DNA of 64,000 bases from NCBI GenBank assembly GCA_024229935.1, contig JAAERX010000031.1, positions 1-64,000 of the forward strand. Direction: 5' to 3'. The notes under the pieces are model-generated. The model was not told the origin of the DNA. It did not search any database and saw nothing but the letters and a program-made list of their open reading frames with translations. Of the stretch, positions 17,032 through 25,282 are shown in pieces. Position 1 is the stretch's first letter. Each line of letters opens with the position of its first letter. The DNA is from Gammaproteobacteria bacterium (lineage in GTDB: Bacteria; Pseudomonadota; Gammaproteobacteria; Steroidobacterales; GCA-2729495). A program made the position numbers and the translations under genes.

Positions 17032-17817
17032 TCAGGCCAGTGCCCAGACCACCGTAATACCACCCACAACCCAGGCATACCAGGCAAAGATGAAGAAACG
17101 TTGCGTTCGCAGTAACCAGACGAAAGCAGCCAATGCAGCTAAACCGCTCAGCAATGCTGCAACTGACCCAAACAAAATGGCATTCATTAATTCAGGCGAT
17201 ACACTGGTTAGTTCTGGTAGCAACAATACACCTGCACCTGCCATAGCAATCATACCAAGCATGAAAGAAAACTCTGCTGCTGCTAGTGGACTCAGCCCTA
17301 AAGCCAGCCCAGCAGCAACGGTAGAACCACTACGTGAGATGCCCGGCAATATTGCAAAAGCCTGCACACAGCCAATCAAAAATGCACCTCCCCAGCTAGG
17401 CTCTTCCAGTCCAGTGTGTTTATTTGTAAAGCGGGTGCTGAAAACTATAAAGCCAGTCAGAATCAAACAGATACCAACACCCAACAGTGAGTCAAATTGT
17501 TCCTCAATCCAGTGCCGGAACAGCAGTGCAACAAAAACTGCCGGCAATGTACCAATAATGAGCTTACCCGCATACTTAAGTGCATGCCGATCACACGTAA
17601 CCGTACCGTAAATAAGCTGTGTTACACGACGATGATAGAAAATCAGGATGGCAAATAATGTAGCAATATGCACTGCCACTTCAAACAGGATACCCTGCCC
17701 TAAATTTGCATTCAGCACCTCCTGGGCCAGCACCAGGTGTCCGGAACTCGACACCGGTAGAAACTCAGTCAGTCCCTGAACTATGCCCAATAGAATCGAG
17801 TCGAGAATTTCTTCCAT
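17032..17817 (-). CDS. uppP: Undecaprenyl-diphosphatase
   Basis: This integral membrane enzyme removes a phosphate from undecaprenyl diphosphate to recycle the lipid carrier of peptidoglycan and surface glycans. The BacA/UppP signatures are present: GIVQGLTEFLPVSSSGHL near the start and PGISRSGSTVAAGL in the middle. At 261 residues it has the family length, with about seven to eight hydrophobic segments. It stands alone. Besides cell wall synthesis it would serve the polysaccharide locus upstream. Confidence 0.93.
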   Translation of the reverse strand: MEEILDSILLGIVQGLTEFLPVSSSGHLVLAQEVLNANLGQGILFEVAVHIATLFAILIFYHRRVTQLIYGTVTCDRHALKYAGKLIIGTLPAVFVALLFRHWIEEQFDSLLGVGICLILTGFIVFSTRFTNKHTGLEEPSWGGAFLIGCVQAFAILPGISRSGSTVAAGLALGLSPLAAAEFSFMLGMIAMAGAGVLLLPELTSVSPELMNAILFGSVAALLSGLAALAAFVWLLRTQRFFIFAWYAWVVGGITVVWALA

Positions 17818-18097
17818 GATACATCCTGTGCCAGGCGGGCTTTTACTGAACAGAGACAGTCAGTCCACGACCCATTGTGGCGCCAATACTACCGCATTTT
17901 GAGATTTTCATAGCCAGTCATGACATATTCTTGAAGCCGACAGTGGCTAAACAACAAATAATGAATATCCGCACTTAAGCACATCTCACAATATCATTAT
18001 CAGTAAAATACAGCGAGACTCAGGCGCACAGTTTGCGTATGCTTCGTGGCGGACACAGACACCCAATAACCCCAGCAACATCAGGATCTATACCGGC

Positions 18098-19429
18098 ATG
18101 GAAACCGCCAGACTCAGCACCCACCAGAAAGCTTTATCAATAAACCTGAATGACCGCATCTACGGCACTTTAGCTGAGATCGGTGCAGCTCAGGAGGTCG
18201 CTCGCTGGCTATTTCGCGTGGGTGGGGCTGCCGGCAGCATTGCCAAGACCATGTCTGCCTATGACATGACGGTCAGTGATGAGATCTACGGTAAATCCGG
18301 ACGGTATGTATCCCGTGAACGCCTAGAGGCAATGCTGGATAAAGAATACAACCTGTTGATCCAACGCCTTAGTAAAGAACGCAAAGGCACACGTTTTTTT
18401 GCCTTTGCCAATACCATTACTGCCCGTAGTTATGAGGGCACAAATGAATGTCATGGCTGGGTGGGTCTGCGTTTCCAGGATGAGCCAGGCGGCGAACCTA
18501 ATACCATTATTTTGCATGTAAACCTGTTAGAAGAAACAACCGTCCAGCAACAGGAAGCTATAGGCATACTCGGCGTCAACCTTTTATACAGCGCAATGCT
18601 CAATCCTCAGGGTCCGTTAAGGGGGCTTGATAATCTATCTGATAACCTAAACCAAGGTGAGCTGGAAGTTGATGTAGCCAATTTATCAGGCCTAGTCTTT
18701 GCTGATACTGACCCAGCCCGTATTGGTCTGGCCATGATCCGCAGCGGTCTGGCCCAGGTTATTCTGTTTGGACGTGATGGCAACCAGCTACCGCCTACGG
18801 AAATTGTCCACAAGCGACCCATGGTTATAAAACGGACATCGACACGCTATTCCACTGTTATTGATTCAGCTACATTTGCTGCCGCTGGTGATCACCTGAA
18901 AAATGAAACACCCAATCTGGACGTTAAGCCACTCAGTATCACTGAGTTCAGCATCAACAGTGTGCATGCCTCTCAAGGCAGCGATATCGATACCAATCTG
19001 GAACATCTACGAGAACTTATCGCTCAGGATGAATGGGTAATGCTTACCAGGCTGCGACAAAGTTATAAACTAACAGATTATTTACGTCGTTACTCTCACC
19101 AACCTATACGCTTTGTTATGGGAATCTCTACTTTTGCCATGCTGTTATCAGACAAGTTCTATGTAGACTCAACAGGCGGCATTTTGGAAGCCACAGGTAA
19201 ACTGTACGCCGATGAGGTACGCATCTACATACAATCAATGTCCGAGGGGGATTTTCGCCAGCACCTTGACTCCGTAGGGTTGGCACCTGACTGGGTGACA
19301 GTCAATGCTGAAAATAGCAATGACCTGGCATCCATCCATAACCTAGAATTTCAGGGCCCTACCCGGTTGCTGCATCGATATCTCATGGAAGCGGGCTGGG
19401 TTGAAGAGCTAACCTCGCTTACTCAATAG
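18098..19429 (+). CDS. Conserved-looking protein of unknown function
   Basis: This 443-residue soluble protein has well-distributed codon use and no signal peptide or membrane segment. I do not recognise the family. Visible features are an N-terminal block (NDRIYGTLAEIGAAQEVARWLFRVGGAAGSIAKTMSAYD, in pieces), which looks like a glycine-rich nucleotide- or cofactor-binding segment. Then come TRFFAFANTITARSY and GWVGLRFQ, and a C-terminal half with DKFYVDSTGGILEATGKLYAD. Composition and the long uninterrupted frame make it a real gene. It is monocistronic. I assign no function. Confidence 0.7.
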   Translation: METARLSTHQKALSINLNDRIYGTLAEIGAAQEVARWLFRVGGAAGSIAKTMSAYDMTVSDEIYGKSGRYVSRERLEAMLDKEYNLLIQRLSKERKGTRFFAFANTITARSYEGTNECHGWVGLRFQDEPGGEPNTIILHVNLLEETTVQQQEAIGILGVNLLYSAMLNPQGPLRGLDNLSDNLNQGELEVDVANLSGLVFADTDPARIGLAMIRSGLAQVILFGRDGNQLPPTEIVHKRPMVIKRTSTRYSTVIDSATFAAAGDHLKNETPNLDVKPLSITEFSINSVHASQGSDIDTNLEHLRELIAQDEWVMLTRLRQSYKLTDYLRRYSHQPIRFVMGISTFAMLLSDKFYVDSTGGILEATGKLYADEVRIYIQSMSEGDFRQHLDSVGLAPDWVTVNAENSNDLASIHNLEFQGPTRLLHRYLMEAGWVEELTSLTQ

Positions 19430-19554
19430 CAGTTAAGTCTTTATTTGGCAGTTCATTTCCTCTCTGATTTATCAGGGTAAAACCTTGTGGGCAATAACTT
19501 CACCCAGCCATTCCAGGCACAACATAGGTATAACTCACAGCTTCCAAACTTAAT

Positions 19555-19573
19555 GCGAATGATTATCATTTGC
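19555..19573. promoter_or_regulatory. Fur box upstream of the porin operon
   Basis: GCGAATGATTATCATTTGC matches the 19-base Fur consensus at 14 positions and is almost perfectly symmetric about its centre. It lies 132 bases before the porin start. It predicts repression by Fur under iron sufficiency for the three genes that follow. Confidence 0.75.
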
Positions 19574-19647
19574 TTCTGGAAAGGGCTATATACCCCCTGA
19601 ACCATACCTGCAGAAGCAGGGAAAAACTCACTCAACAACTTGAAAAC

Positions 19648-19682
19648 AGTGCTTTTTAGCACTACAGGCACGGTTTTGCCTG
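19648..19682 (+). promoter_or_regulatory. Two adjacent small hairpins in the porin leader
   Basis: AGTGCT-TTTT-AGCACT (19648-19663) is followed one base later by CAGGCA-CGGTTT-TGCCTG (19665-19682). Both sit between the Fur box and the start codon, ending 23 bases before the ATG. They could stabilise the 5' end of the mRNA or gate translation. There is no U-tract long enough to call them a terminator. Confidence 0.45.
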
Positions 19683-19705
19683 CAAAAAGTAAAGGATAAA
19701 CGACA

Positions 19706-20989
19706 ATGCGTAACTTAACTCTTCTGGTCCTTCTGGCTATACCTGTTTTACAGGCACAGGCACAGACACCTGCCCCGGGTAATATCAGTGAACTTTGGGA
19801 AATTATCCAGCAACAACAGGCTGAAATTAACTCTCTGAAAAGTAAAGATGCTAAAACTAAACAGGAACTTGCCGAGACACGTGAAAAGGTATCAGCCAAT
19901 GAACAACGTGTTAATGCCACCGACGATGCCATTGACACAATGGCCAACAGCCAATCAACCCTGGCTTCATGGGCAGAAAACACACAAATTGGTGGCTATG
20001 GCGAAATGCATTACAACAACCTTGATGCTAAAGACAGCAGCAAAGATGTAAAAGAAATTGATTTACACCGCTTCGTTTTGTACTTCAATCATCAATTCAA
20101 TGATGATTTAAGGTTTTTCTCAGAATTAGAAGTTGAACATTCCATTGCCGGTGACGATCAAAATGGTGAAGTTGAACTTGAACAAGCCTATCTGCAATAC
20201 GACCTGAATGACAATCACACAATACAAGGCGGTCTATTTTTAGTACCGGTTGGCATTATTAATGAAAATCACGAGCCAAATACATTTTATGGTGTTGAAC
20301 GTAACTCAGTTGAGAAAATTATTATCCCAACAACCTGGTGGGAGGGTGGCGCAGCTTTAAGCGGTCACTATGAGAATGGGCTCAGCTGGGATTTCGCCAT
20401 GACCTCCGGACTGGAAATGAGTAATAACTATCAGATACGCAAAGGGCGACAAAAGGTCTCAAAAGCATCAGCTAATGATCCTGCTTATACCGCACGATTA
20501 AAGTACACCGGTGTACCAGGGCTAGAGCTAGCAGCCAGCTACCAGCTACAAGTGAATGCTGCACAAGGCAAATCATCAGAAGACATTGGTCAGGGCCAGC
20601 TTATCTCTACCCATGCCATCTACAATAAAGGCCCCCTTTCAGTACGTGCACTGTGGGCCGACTGGGACTTTGATGGTGATGACATTAAAGCTGCAGGGGC
20701 CAACAACCAGTCTGGCTGGTATGTAGAACCATCCTGGAAATTCTCACCAGGTAACTATGACATTGGTATTTATGCCCGCTATGAAAACCTCGATGGCTAT
20801 GCCATCAAAGGTGACACGGATGAATTTCAGGTTGGTGAGTTTGACGAATGGCAGGTCGGTATTAGTTACTGGCCCGTAGAGAATGTGGTCATTAAATTTG
20901 ATTATCGTGAGCGTGACTATGATGAGGCACTAACTGCAGCTACTTATGACTTCACAGGCATAGACCTTGGTCTTGGCTATTCATTTTAG
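19706..20989 (+). CDS. Outer-membrane porin (coiled-coil N-terminus, OprP/O-like barrel)
   Basis: This 427-residue protein has a clear signal peptide (cleavage after LQAQA). Residues 35-75 form a heptad-rich coiled coil (EIIQQQQAEINSLKSKDAK...), as in trimeric porins that contact peptidoglycan. The rest is alternating beta-strand sequence ending in GLGYSF, with the terminal Phe needed for barrel assembly. IGGYGEMHYN at the barrel start and the WWEGGAALSG stretch are typical of porins annotated as phosphate-selective or OprO/OprP-like. The Fur box upstream and the redox-type genes downstream suggest iron-related transport rather than phosphate. It is the first gene of a three-gene operon, with 24 bases to the next. 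Confidence 0.8.
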   Translation: MRNLTLLVLLAIPVLQAQAQTPAPGNISELWEIIQQQQAEINSLKSKDAKTKQELAETREKVSANEQRVNATDDAIDTMANSQSTLASWAENTQIGGYGEMHYNNLDAKDSSKDVKEIDLHRFVLYFNHQFNDDLRFFSELEVEHSIAGDDQNGEVELEQAYLQYDLNDNHTIQGGLFLVPVGIINENHEPNTFYGVERNSVEKIIIPTTWWEGGAALSGHYENGLSWDFAMTSGLEMSNNYQIRKGRQKVSKASANDPAYTARLKYTGVPGLELAASYQLQVNAAQGKSSEDIGQGQLISTHAIYNKGPLSVRALWADWDFDGDDIKAAGANNQSGWYVEPSWKFSPGNYDIGIYARYENLDGYAIKGDTDEFQVGEFDEWQVGISYWPVENVVIKFDYRERDYDEALTAATYDFTGIDLGLGYSF

Positions 20990-21013
20990 TAGTGATAATA
21001 GCGATCTGAACTC

Positions 21014-21532
21014 ATGTTGTGTAAATATCATGCAGGTCTAATTATTGGTCTAATCTTGCTGGCTTCTGTAAATGCTAATGCTGAAAGCATTTACCAGGAG
21101 CCAGCAGATTTCATTGCCTCTGCTTTTGACGGCAATGAGCCAAAATCTGCAGTACTGTGGATTACCAATGATATTCAAAATAAGTCATATAGCATACTGG
21201 GCCGTAATCTCCGTCAACTACGTATACGCTATTGGCAAGTGGCTAATCGCAGCGCATGGATACTGGATGAAACTGGCAAAGACCTGCCCATTACCACAGG
21301 CGTAGTTGTCGAATCGGGCGCCATTAAAACAATTAAAGTTCTTATATTCAGGGAAAGTCGTGGTTGGGAAGTACGTTACCCATTCTTCACCAACCAGTTT
21401 AAGGACGCTCAACTGGACACAAAGAACCAGCTTGATCATTCAATTGATAATATCAGCGGCGCAACACTGTCTGTTAATGCCCTCAAGCGACAGGCACGGC
21501 TTGCTTTGTTGTTATCAACCTATATTGATTAA
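21014..21532 (+). CDS. FMN-binding domain protein, exported
   Basis: The product is 172 residues with a signal peptide (cleavage near NANA). It is built around the FMN_bind domain found in RnfG/NqrC and related flavoproteins. The key motif SGATLS at 148-153 places Thr151 where FMN is attached through a phosphoester bond in that family. It therefore probably works as a periplasmic flavin electron carrier. The next gene, a PepSY-type membrane protein, is the usual partner in predicted extracytoplasmic or ferric reductases. It is in operon with the porin and under the same Fur box. Confidence 0.8.
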   Translation: MLCKYHAGLIIGLILLASVNANAESIYQEPADFIASAFDGNEPKSAVLWITNDIQNKSYSILGRNLRQLRIRYWQVANRSAWILDETGKDLPITTGVVVESGAIKTIKVLIFRESRGWEVRYPFFTNQFKDAQLDTKNQLDHSIDNISGATLSVNALKRQARLALLLSTYID

Positions 21533-21554
21533 TTATGGTGAGGTTAATATAAGC

Positions 21555-22310
21555 ATGCCAATACCATCAGGCCGAAAAAGGCATCTTTTTGCAATGCTGC
21601 ATCGTTATGGCGGCATTAGTTCAGCATTACTTGTTATTGTGATATGCACAACAGGCTTACTACTGAACCATACTGATGATCTTAATCTAAGTAAGCAAAC
21701 AGTGGGCAATGAATGGCTGCTTGACTGGTATGGCATCAAGACACCTTCAACAGTCAGCTACATATCAGGGAGCCATTATGCAAGTCAGCTAAACGAAAGT
21801 ATTTATTTTGATGGTGTACCTGTAGAAGGAAGCTATACCCATCTACAGGGATTAGCTGTAAGTGATAACGGAGTTATTATTGCCACTACAAATCAGCTAA
21901 TTATATTAACACCAGAAGCTGCACTCATTGAGGTACTTGATGCCCGACATGGGATCCCTGAAGGTATCGAGAATTTTGGATTACTGCCCAGTGGGGCGTT
22001 TGTACTTAATGCCAAAAATACAATATGGATTGCCGATAATGATTTACTTGAATGGGTAAAAACGAACAACCCTATAGATAAGAGTAGCTGGTCAACTCAT
22101 GCAGCATTACCCTCATCCATACTGAATAGAATCAATCAAAATTATCATGGCAGCGGCCTGTCAACAGAGAGAATTCTGCTGGATTTACATTCCGGTCGTA
22201 TTTTTGGTCGGGCTGGCCCGTGGCTAGCTGATGCAGTAGCAATACTGTTCATTATATTAGCTGCAACAGGCACATGGATGTGGTTTAAATCACATCACAA
22301 GACTGGCTGA
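21555..22310 (+). CDS. PepSY-associated membrane protein
   Basis: From the ATG at 21555 the protein has 251 residues. One hydrophobic helix lies near residues 20-37 (GISSALLVIVICTTGLLLNH) and a second at the C-terminus (WLADAVAILFIILAATGTWMWF), with a periplasmic domain between. Helix one, with its preceding LHRYGG, matches the PepSY_TM pattern, where His residues may coordinate heme or a quinone site. The upstream open frame from 21306 overlaps the FMN-binding gene and is not the true start. It is the third gene of the Fur-controlled operon and converges on the RCCR-like gene. Confidence 0.7.
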   Translation: MPIPSGRKRHLFAMLHRYGGISSALLVIVICTTGLLLNHTDDLNLSKQTVGNEWLLDWYGIKTPSTVSYISGSHYASQLNESIYFDGVPVEGSYTHLQGLAVSDNGVIIATTNQLIILTPEAALIEVLDARHGIPEGIENFGLLPSGAFVLNAKNTIWIADNDLLEWVKTNNPIDKSSWSTHAALPSSILNRINQNYHGSGLSTERILLDLHSGRIFGRAGPWLADAVAILFIILAATGTWMWFKSHHKTG

Positions 22311-22332
22311 CATCTTTGTTCCTGACATTGGC

Positions 22333-23055
22333 CTACACCATCATTGCTGCTTCAATAGAACAAACAGCTTCCTCACCATAAACCTTAACAATCATGTCAC
22401 GGTCCGGGTCCATCTCTACAATTGTGCGTGCAATATGTTCACGCCTCAGTTGTCTTTCTTCGGCTTCTCGTGCACCTAACAGTTCTGCCGCATGATAGAT
22501 ATTCAACCATACATCAAAATATTGATTAGCAATCTCTTCAAGGATTGTCAGGTTTTTGGGAGCAACATCAGGCGCATTTAAAAAATAGGGAGAACAAAAA
22601 GCGCGCATATGTGTGTACCGGGAAGGCTGAAAAGTAATTTCTGACTTCCTAGCCTTATCGTATATCGACGTCACTCCACTACACAGCTCCTTAAACTTAT
22701 GTATATCCATAATGACATCAATATCAGGATACAAATCCATAGATATCTTACTGCCATGAGAGGTAACCATACCCTCAAAGTTAAAGCGTGGAATATTGTA
22801 TTGCGCCTGTGGAATAATATGAATATTAAAGTAACGCCCACCAGGCATTACATTAATTGACATACATGCCGCTTTATCAAGTTTTTCAGCCTTAAATACA
22901 TGCACATAGCCCGTGCTTTCACCGGCAGGGTTCTTTACATCTTCCAATTCAGGAAATTGATCAGAGGGCGTTGCCCCAAGCTCACTAATAATGCGCTCTT
23001 CTATGGATTGACCAAAACCGGCCAGTAATTTTGGACCGACGGACCCATTGCTCAT
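22333..23055 (-). CDS. Ferredoxin-dependent bilin reductase superfamily protein, RCCR-like
   Basis: This 240-residue soluble protein shows the pattern of red chlorophyll catabolite reductase and its bilin-reductase relatives. IHIIPQAQYNIPRFNFEG resembles the core strand that leads to the catalytic acid (Glu94 here; plant RCCR has PHF-x2-EF with an essential Glu). ISMDLYPDIDV at 105-114 fits the D-L-x-P segment. MRAFCSPYF (150-158) fits RSAFSPTAV, and ILEEIANQYFDVW fits the following helix. Plant RCCR reduces the C20/C1 double bond of red chlorophyll catabolite with ferredoxin electrons; other members reduce biliverdin. GAGGAAG gives it a strong ribosome site. It is the second gene of an operon after the MFS carrier, 31 bases downstream. 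The substrate here is not known, and the assignment is by eye. Confidence 0.6.
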   Translation of the reverse strand: MSNGSVGPKLLAGFGQSIEERIISELGATPSDQFPELEDVKNPAGESTGYVHVFKAEKLDKAACMSINVMPGGRYFNIHIIPQAQYNIPRFNFEGMVTSHGSKISMDLYPDIDVIMDIHKFKELCSGVTSIYDKARKSEITFQPSRYTHMRAFCSPYFLNAPDVAPKNLTILEEIANQYFDVWLNIYHAAELLGAREAEERQLRREHIARTIVEMDPDRDMIVKVYGEEAVCSIEAAMMV

Positions 23056-23086
23056 ACTTACTTCCTCAAAATCATATTTTTATACG

Positions 23087-24409
23087 CTAAGCATAATCTT
23101 TACGCGGTTGTGTTGCGCGTGCGACACCTATGGAAAAAAAACACAGCAAACTATTGACAATGCCAATGAGTATAAAAGGCGCCAAAGGTGATACGGCATC
23201 AAAAGCCCAACCACCCACACTGGAAATAAAGAGTATTCCTGCTGCACCAAACATAGAGAACATACCCACTACAGACCCCCGGTACGATGGTGGAGACTCC
23301 TGCCCTATTAAGGTCTGACTGGCCAAAACCACACTAATCTGGCCTATACCCAGCACAACCATGGCCGGATACATCCAAACTCCAAAGGGGTCAGGCACAA
23401 ATGCGATACCGATATACCCCACTGCTGCAAGACCCATGGCCAAACCCATAGCATGGGCACGGTCCATATGATCATTCAACCAGCCCATAACAGGCGCCCA
23501 TAAAAGTGCCGCAAACATAACCATGGCAAAACGTATACCTGCCTTAGTTGCCGCAACCTCAGGTGACATACCCGACTGTATACCTGCCTGGATAAGCCAT
23601 AAGGTATAAAAGGTACCTATTACAACAAGATCGCCACGCGCGACAAATGCACAAAAATACGCCAACAATACCCGCTTATTTTCCCGCCCTGCCCGTATAC
23701 CCATACCCACACGTTGCCTGAATGGCTCATTTTTTTGCGCCTTCTCAGGACGGCCTCCCTTGAGGCCTGCACGAACAACCAAGGCCAGCAGCAGGCACAA
23801 ACCTGCCATGGTAAACATGGTTAACTGACCAGCTGTGAGCGCATCAGTTCCATCTGCTGAATATATTTCCGGCAATCGTAAGAAAATAATACCAATCAGC
23901 ATATTACCTATACCTATAGCAATACCCGCCAGTGCCACAAGCTTGCCACGTGATTCCTCTGCCGGATAATCAACCATTAACACTCCAACCATGACGTTAA
24001 CGACGGCAATACCAACAGATATAAACATACGTACAGCAACCAAAGCCACCACAGTATCTACGTAAGCAAATAAGACATAGCCAAGTGCCAATAACAAAGC
24101 ACCACCAAGAAATACACCACGTCGTCCTATACGATCAGAAAATGCACCAATAAAAGCACTACTGACAAGCAGTACAATCTCACCTGCAAATAATGCCAGA
24201 CCACTCACCTGCCCCTGCTGATCATTTGGCAGGCCAAGATTAACTGCCAGCACATAGGGCTGAATCGTACTTATATAAGTAGTAAGACATACACCAAGTA
24301 ATGCAGACATCACAAAGAACAGAGCATTTGCCGGGCGAATACCTCTGGCAAGCTTGATAGGGCCTAAACTGTGTGGTCCACCTGTCATTTCATTCATTCC
24401 CTTAACCAT
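23087..24409 (-). CDS. MFS transporter (operon with the RCCR-like gene)
   Basis: This is a 12-helix major facilitator of about 440 residues. The loop 2-3 motif reads GAFSDRIGRRGVFLGGALL, and a second half-copy appears as GWLNDHMDRAHAMGLAMGL. The end is lysine/arginine-rich. It resembles drug or metabolite exporters and small-molecule uptake carriers; direction cannot be told. A clear paralogue is encoded at 55494-56846 (shared VNLGxP near helix 1, LxGQExxPxxRG, SPLAPF-like end). The start is uncertain, as ATGs exist at codons 1, 5 and 8. Since it is the first gene of the pair, it likely moves the substrate or product of the RCCR-like protein. Confidence 0.82.
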   Translation of the reverse strand: MVKGMNEMTGGPHSLGPIKLARGIRPANALFFVMSALLGVCLTTYISTIQPYVLAVNLGLPNDQQGQVSGLALFAGEIVLLVSSAFIGAFSDRIGRRGVFLGGALLLALGYVLFAYVDTVVALVAVRMFISVGIAVVNVMVGVLMVDYPAEESRGKLVALAGIAIGIGNMLIGIIFLRLPEIYSADGTDALTAGQLTMFTMAGLCLLLALVVRAGLKGGRPEKAQKNEPFRQRVGMGIRAGRENKRVLLAYFCAFVARGDLVVIGTFYTLWLIQAGIQSGMSPEVAATKAGIRFAMVMFAALLWAPVMGWLNDHMDRAHAMGLAMGLAAVGYIGIAFVPDPFGVWMYPAMVVLGIGQISVVLASQTLIGQESPPSYRGSVVGMFSMFGAAGILFISSVGGWAFDAVSPLAPFILIGIVNSLLCFFSIGVARATQPRKDYA

Positions 24410-24601
24410 GCATCAATAGGAATACCCGAAAGGTATCTGATCTGACCGCACAACCAAGTCAAGTACATATAAAACCCTGCTCAGGCACAAGCAGGTATAT
24501 CATTTATAGCAGTGACCACATCGCATATCCAGCAGTCGATTGTCTGCAGCTATGAGGCTACCATTGCTTAATTCTAGATACCTCAACCGTGAGTTCTTTA
24601 T

Positions 24602-25282
24602 ATGTCTGCAACCGATCTTAACCCTGACAAACTGCTAACCACCACTCGTGCTGTACGTAAGCGACTTAATTTAAAAAAACCTGTGCCCATAGCAGTTGTG
24701 CATGAATGCATCGAAATTGCCCTACAGGCACCAACGGGTGGCAATACACAAAGCTGGCAGTTCATGATCGTGACAGATGCCTCTCTGCGCACACAACTGG
24801 CTGATCTGTATCGCACAGCATGGGACAAATATCGTGGTGCACCTGGTTCTATCTATGACCTTGCCACTAAAGAAAATGAGCCACAGCGCAAACAACAACA
24901 CCAGCGTGTAATCAGTTCAGCTGAGCATCTGGTCGAGCATTTACAAGAAGTTCCCGTACACATTATTCCCTGCATGAAAGGGCGCAATGATCAAATGACA
25001 GGTAGTTATGCCAATGCAATACACTCTGCCAGCTATGGATCCATTATTCCAGCCACTTGGAGCTATATGCTAGCTGCACGCTCACGAGGTCTGGGTACCG
25101 CATGGACAACCGCACACCTAATTTATGAACAAGCCGCAGCAGAGTTGCTGGGCATTCCGTACGACCAATACACTCAGGTTGCCCTGATTCCAACAGCCTG
25201 GTACACAGGTAAACTATTCCATGCTTCACTTCGCCGTAACGTAGCCGATGTTGTGCATGAGAATAACTGGCACAGCACATGA
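24602..25282 (+). CDS. Nitroreductase-family flavoprotein
   Basis: This 226-residue FMN enzyme of the nitroreductase fold should use NAD(P)H. The N-terminal RAVRKRLN segment binds the FMN phosphate, APTGGNTQSWQF is the usual flavin-contacting stretch, and GLGTAWTT lies near the second flavin contact. The family reduces nitro groups, quinones, enones or acts in flavin chemistry; the exact substrate is open. It is divergent from the MFS/RCCR-like operon. Its stop overlaps the next start by four bases (ATGA), so it is translationally coupled to the TPR-oxygenase. Confidence 0.82.
   Translation: MSATDLNPDKLLTTTRAVRKRLNLKKPVPIAVVHECIEIALQAPTGGNTQSWQFMIVTDASLRTQLADLYRTAWDKYRGAPGSIYDLATKENEPQRKQQHQRVISSAEHLVEHLQEVPVHIIPCMKGRNDQMTGSYANAIHSASYGSIIPATWSYMLAARSRGLGTAWTTAHLIYEQAAAELLGIPYDQYTQVALIPTAWYTGKLFHASLRRNVADVVHENNWHST

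Noticed and set aside
19453-19983. 176-codon minus-strand frame over the Fur box and porin start
   Set aside because: Overlaps a well-supported signal peptide and regulatory region on the other strand; the translation has no protein-like pattern.
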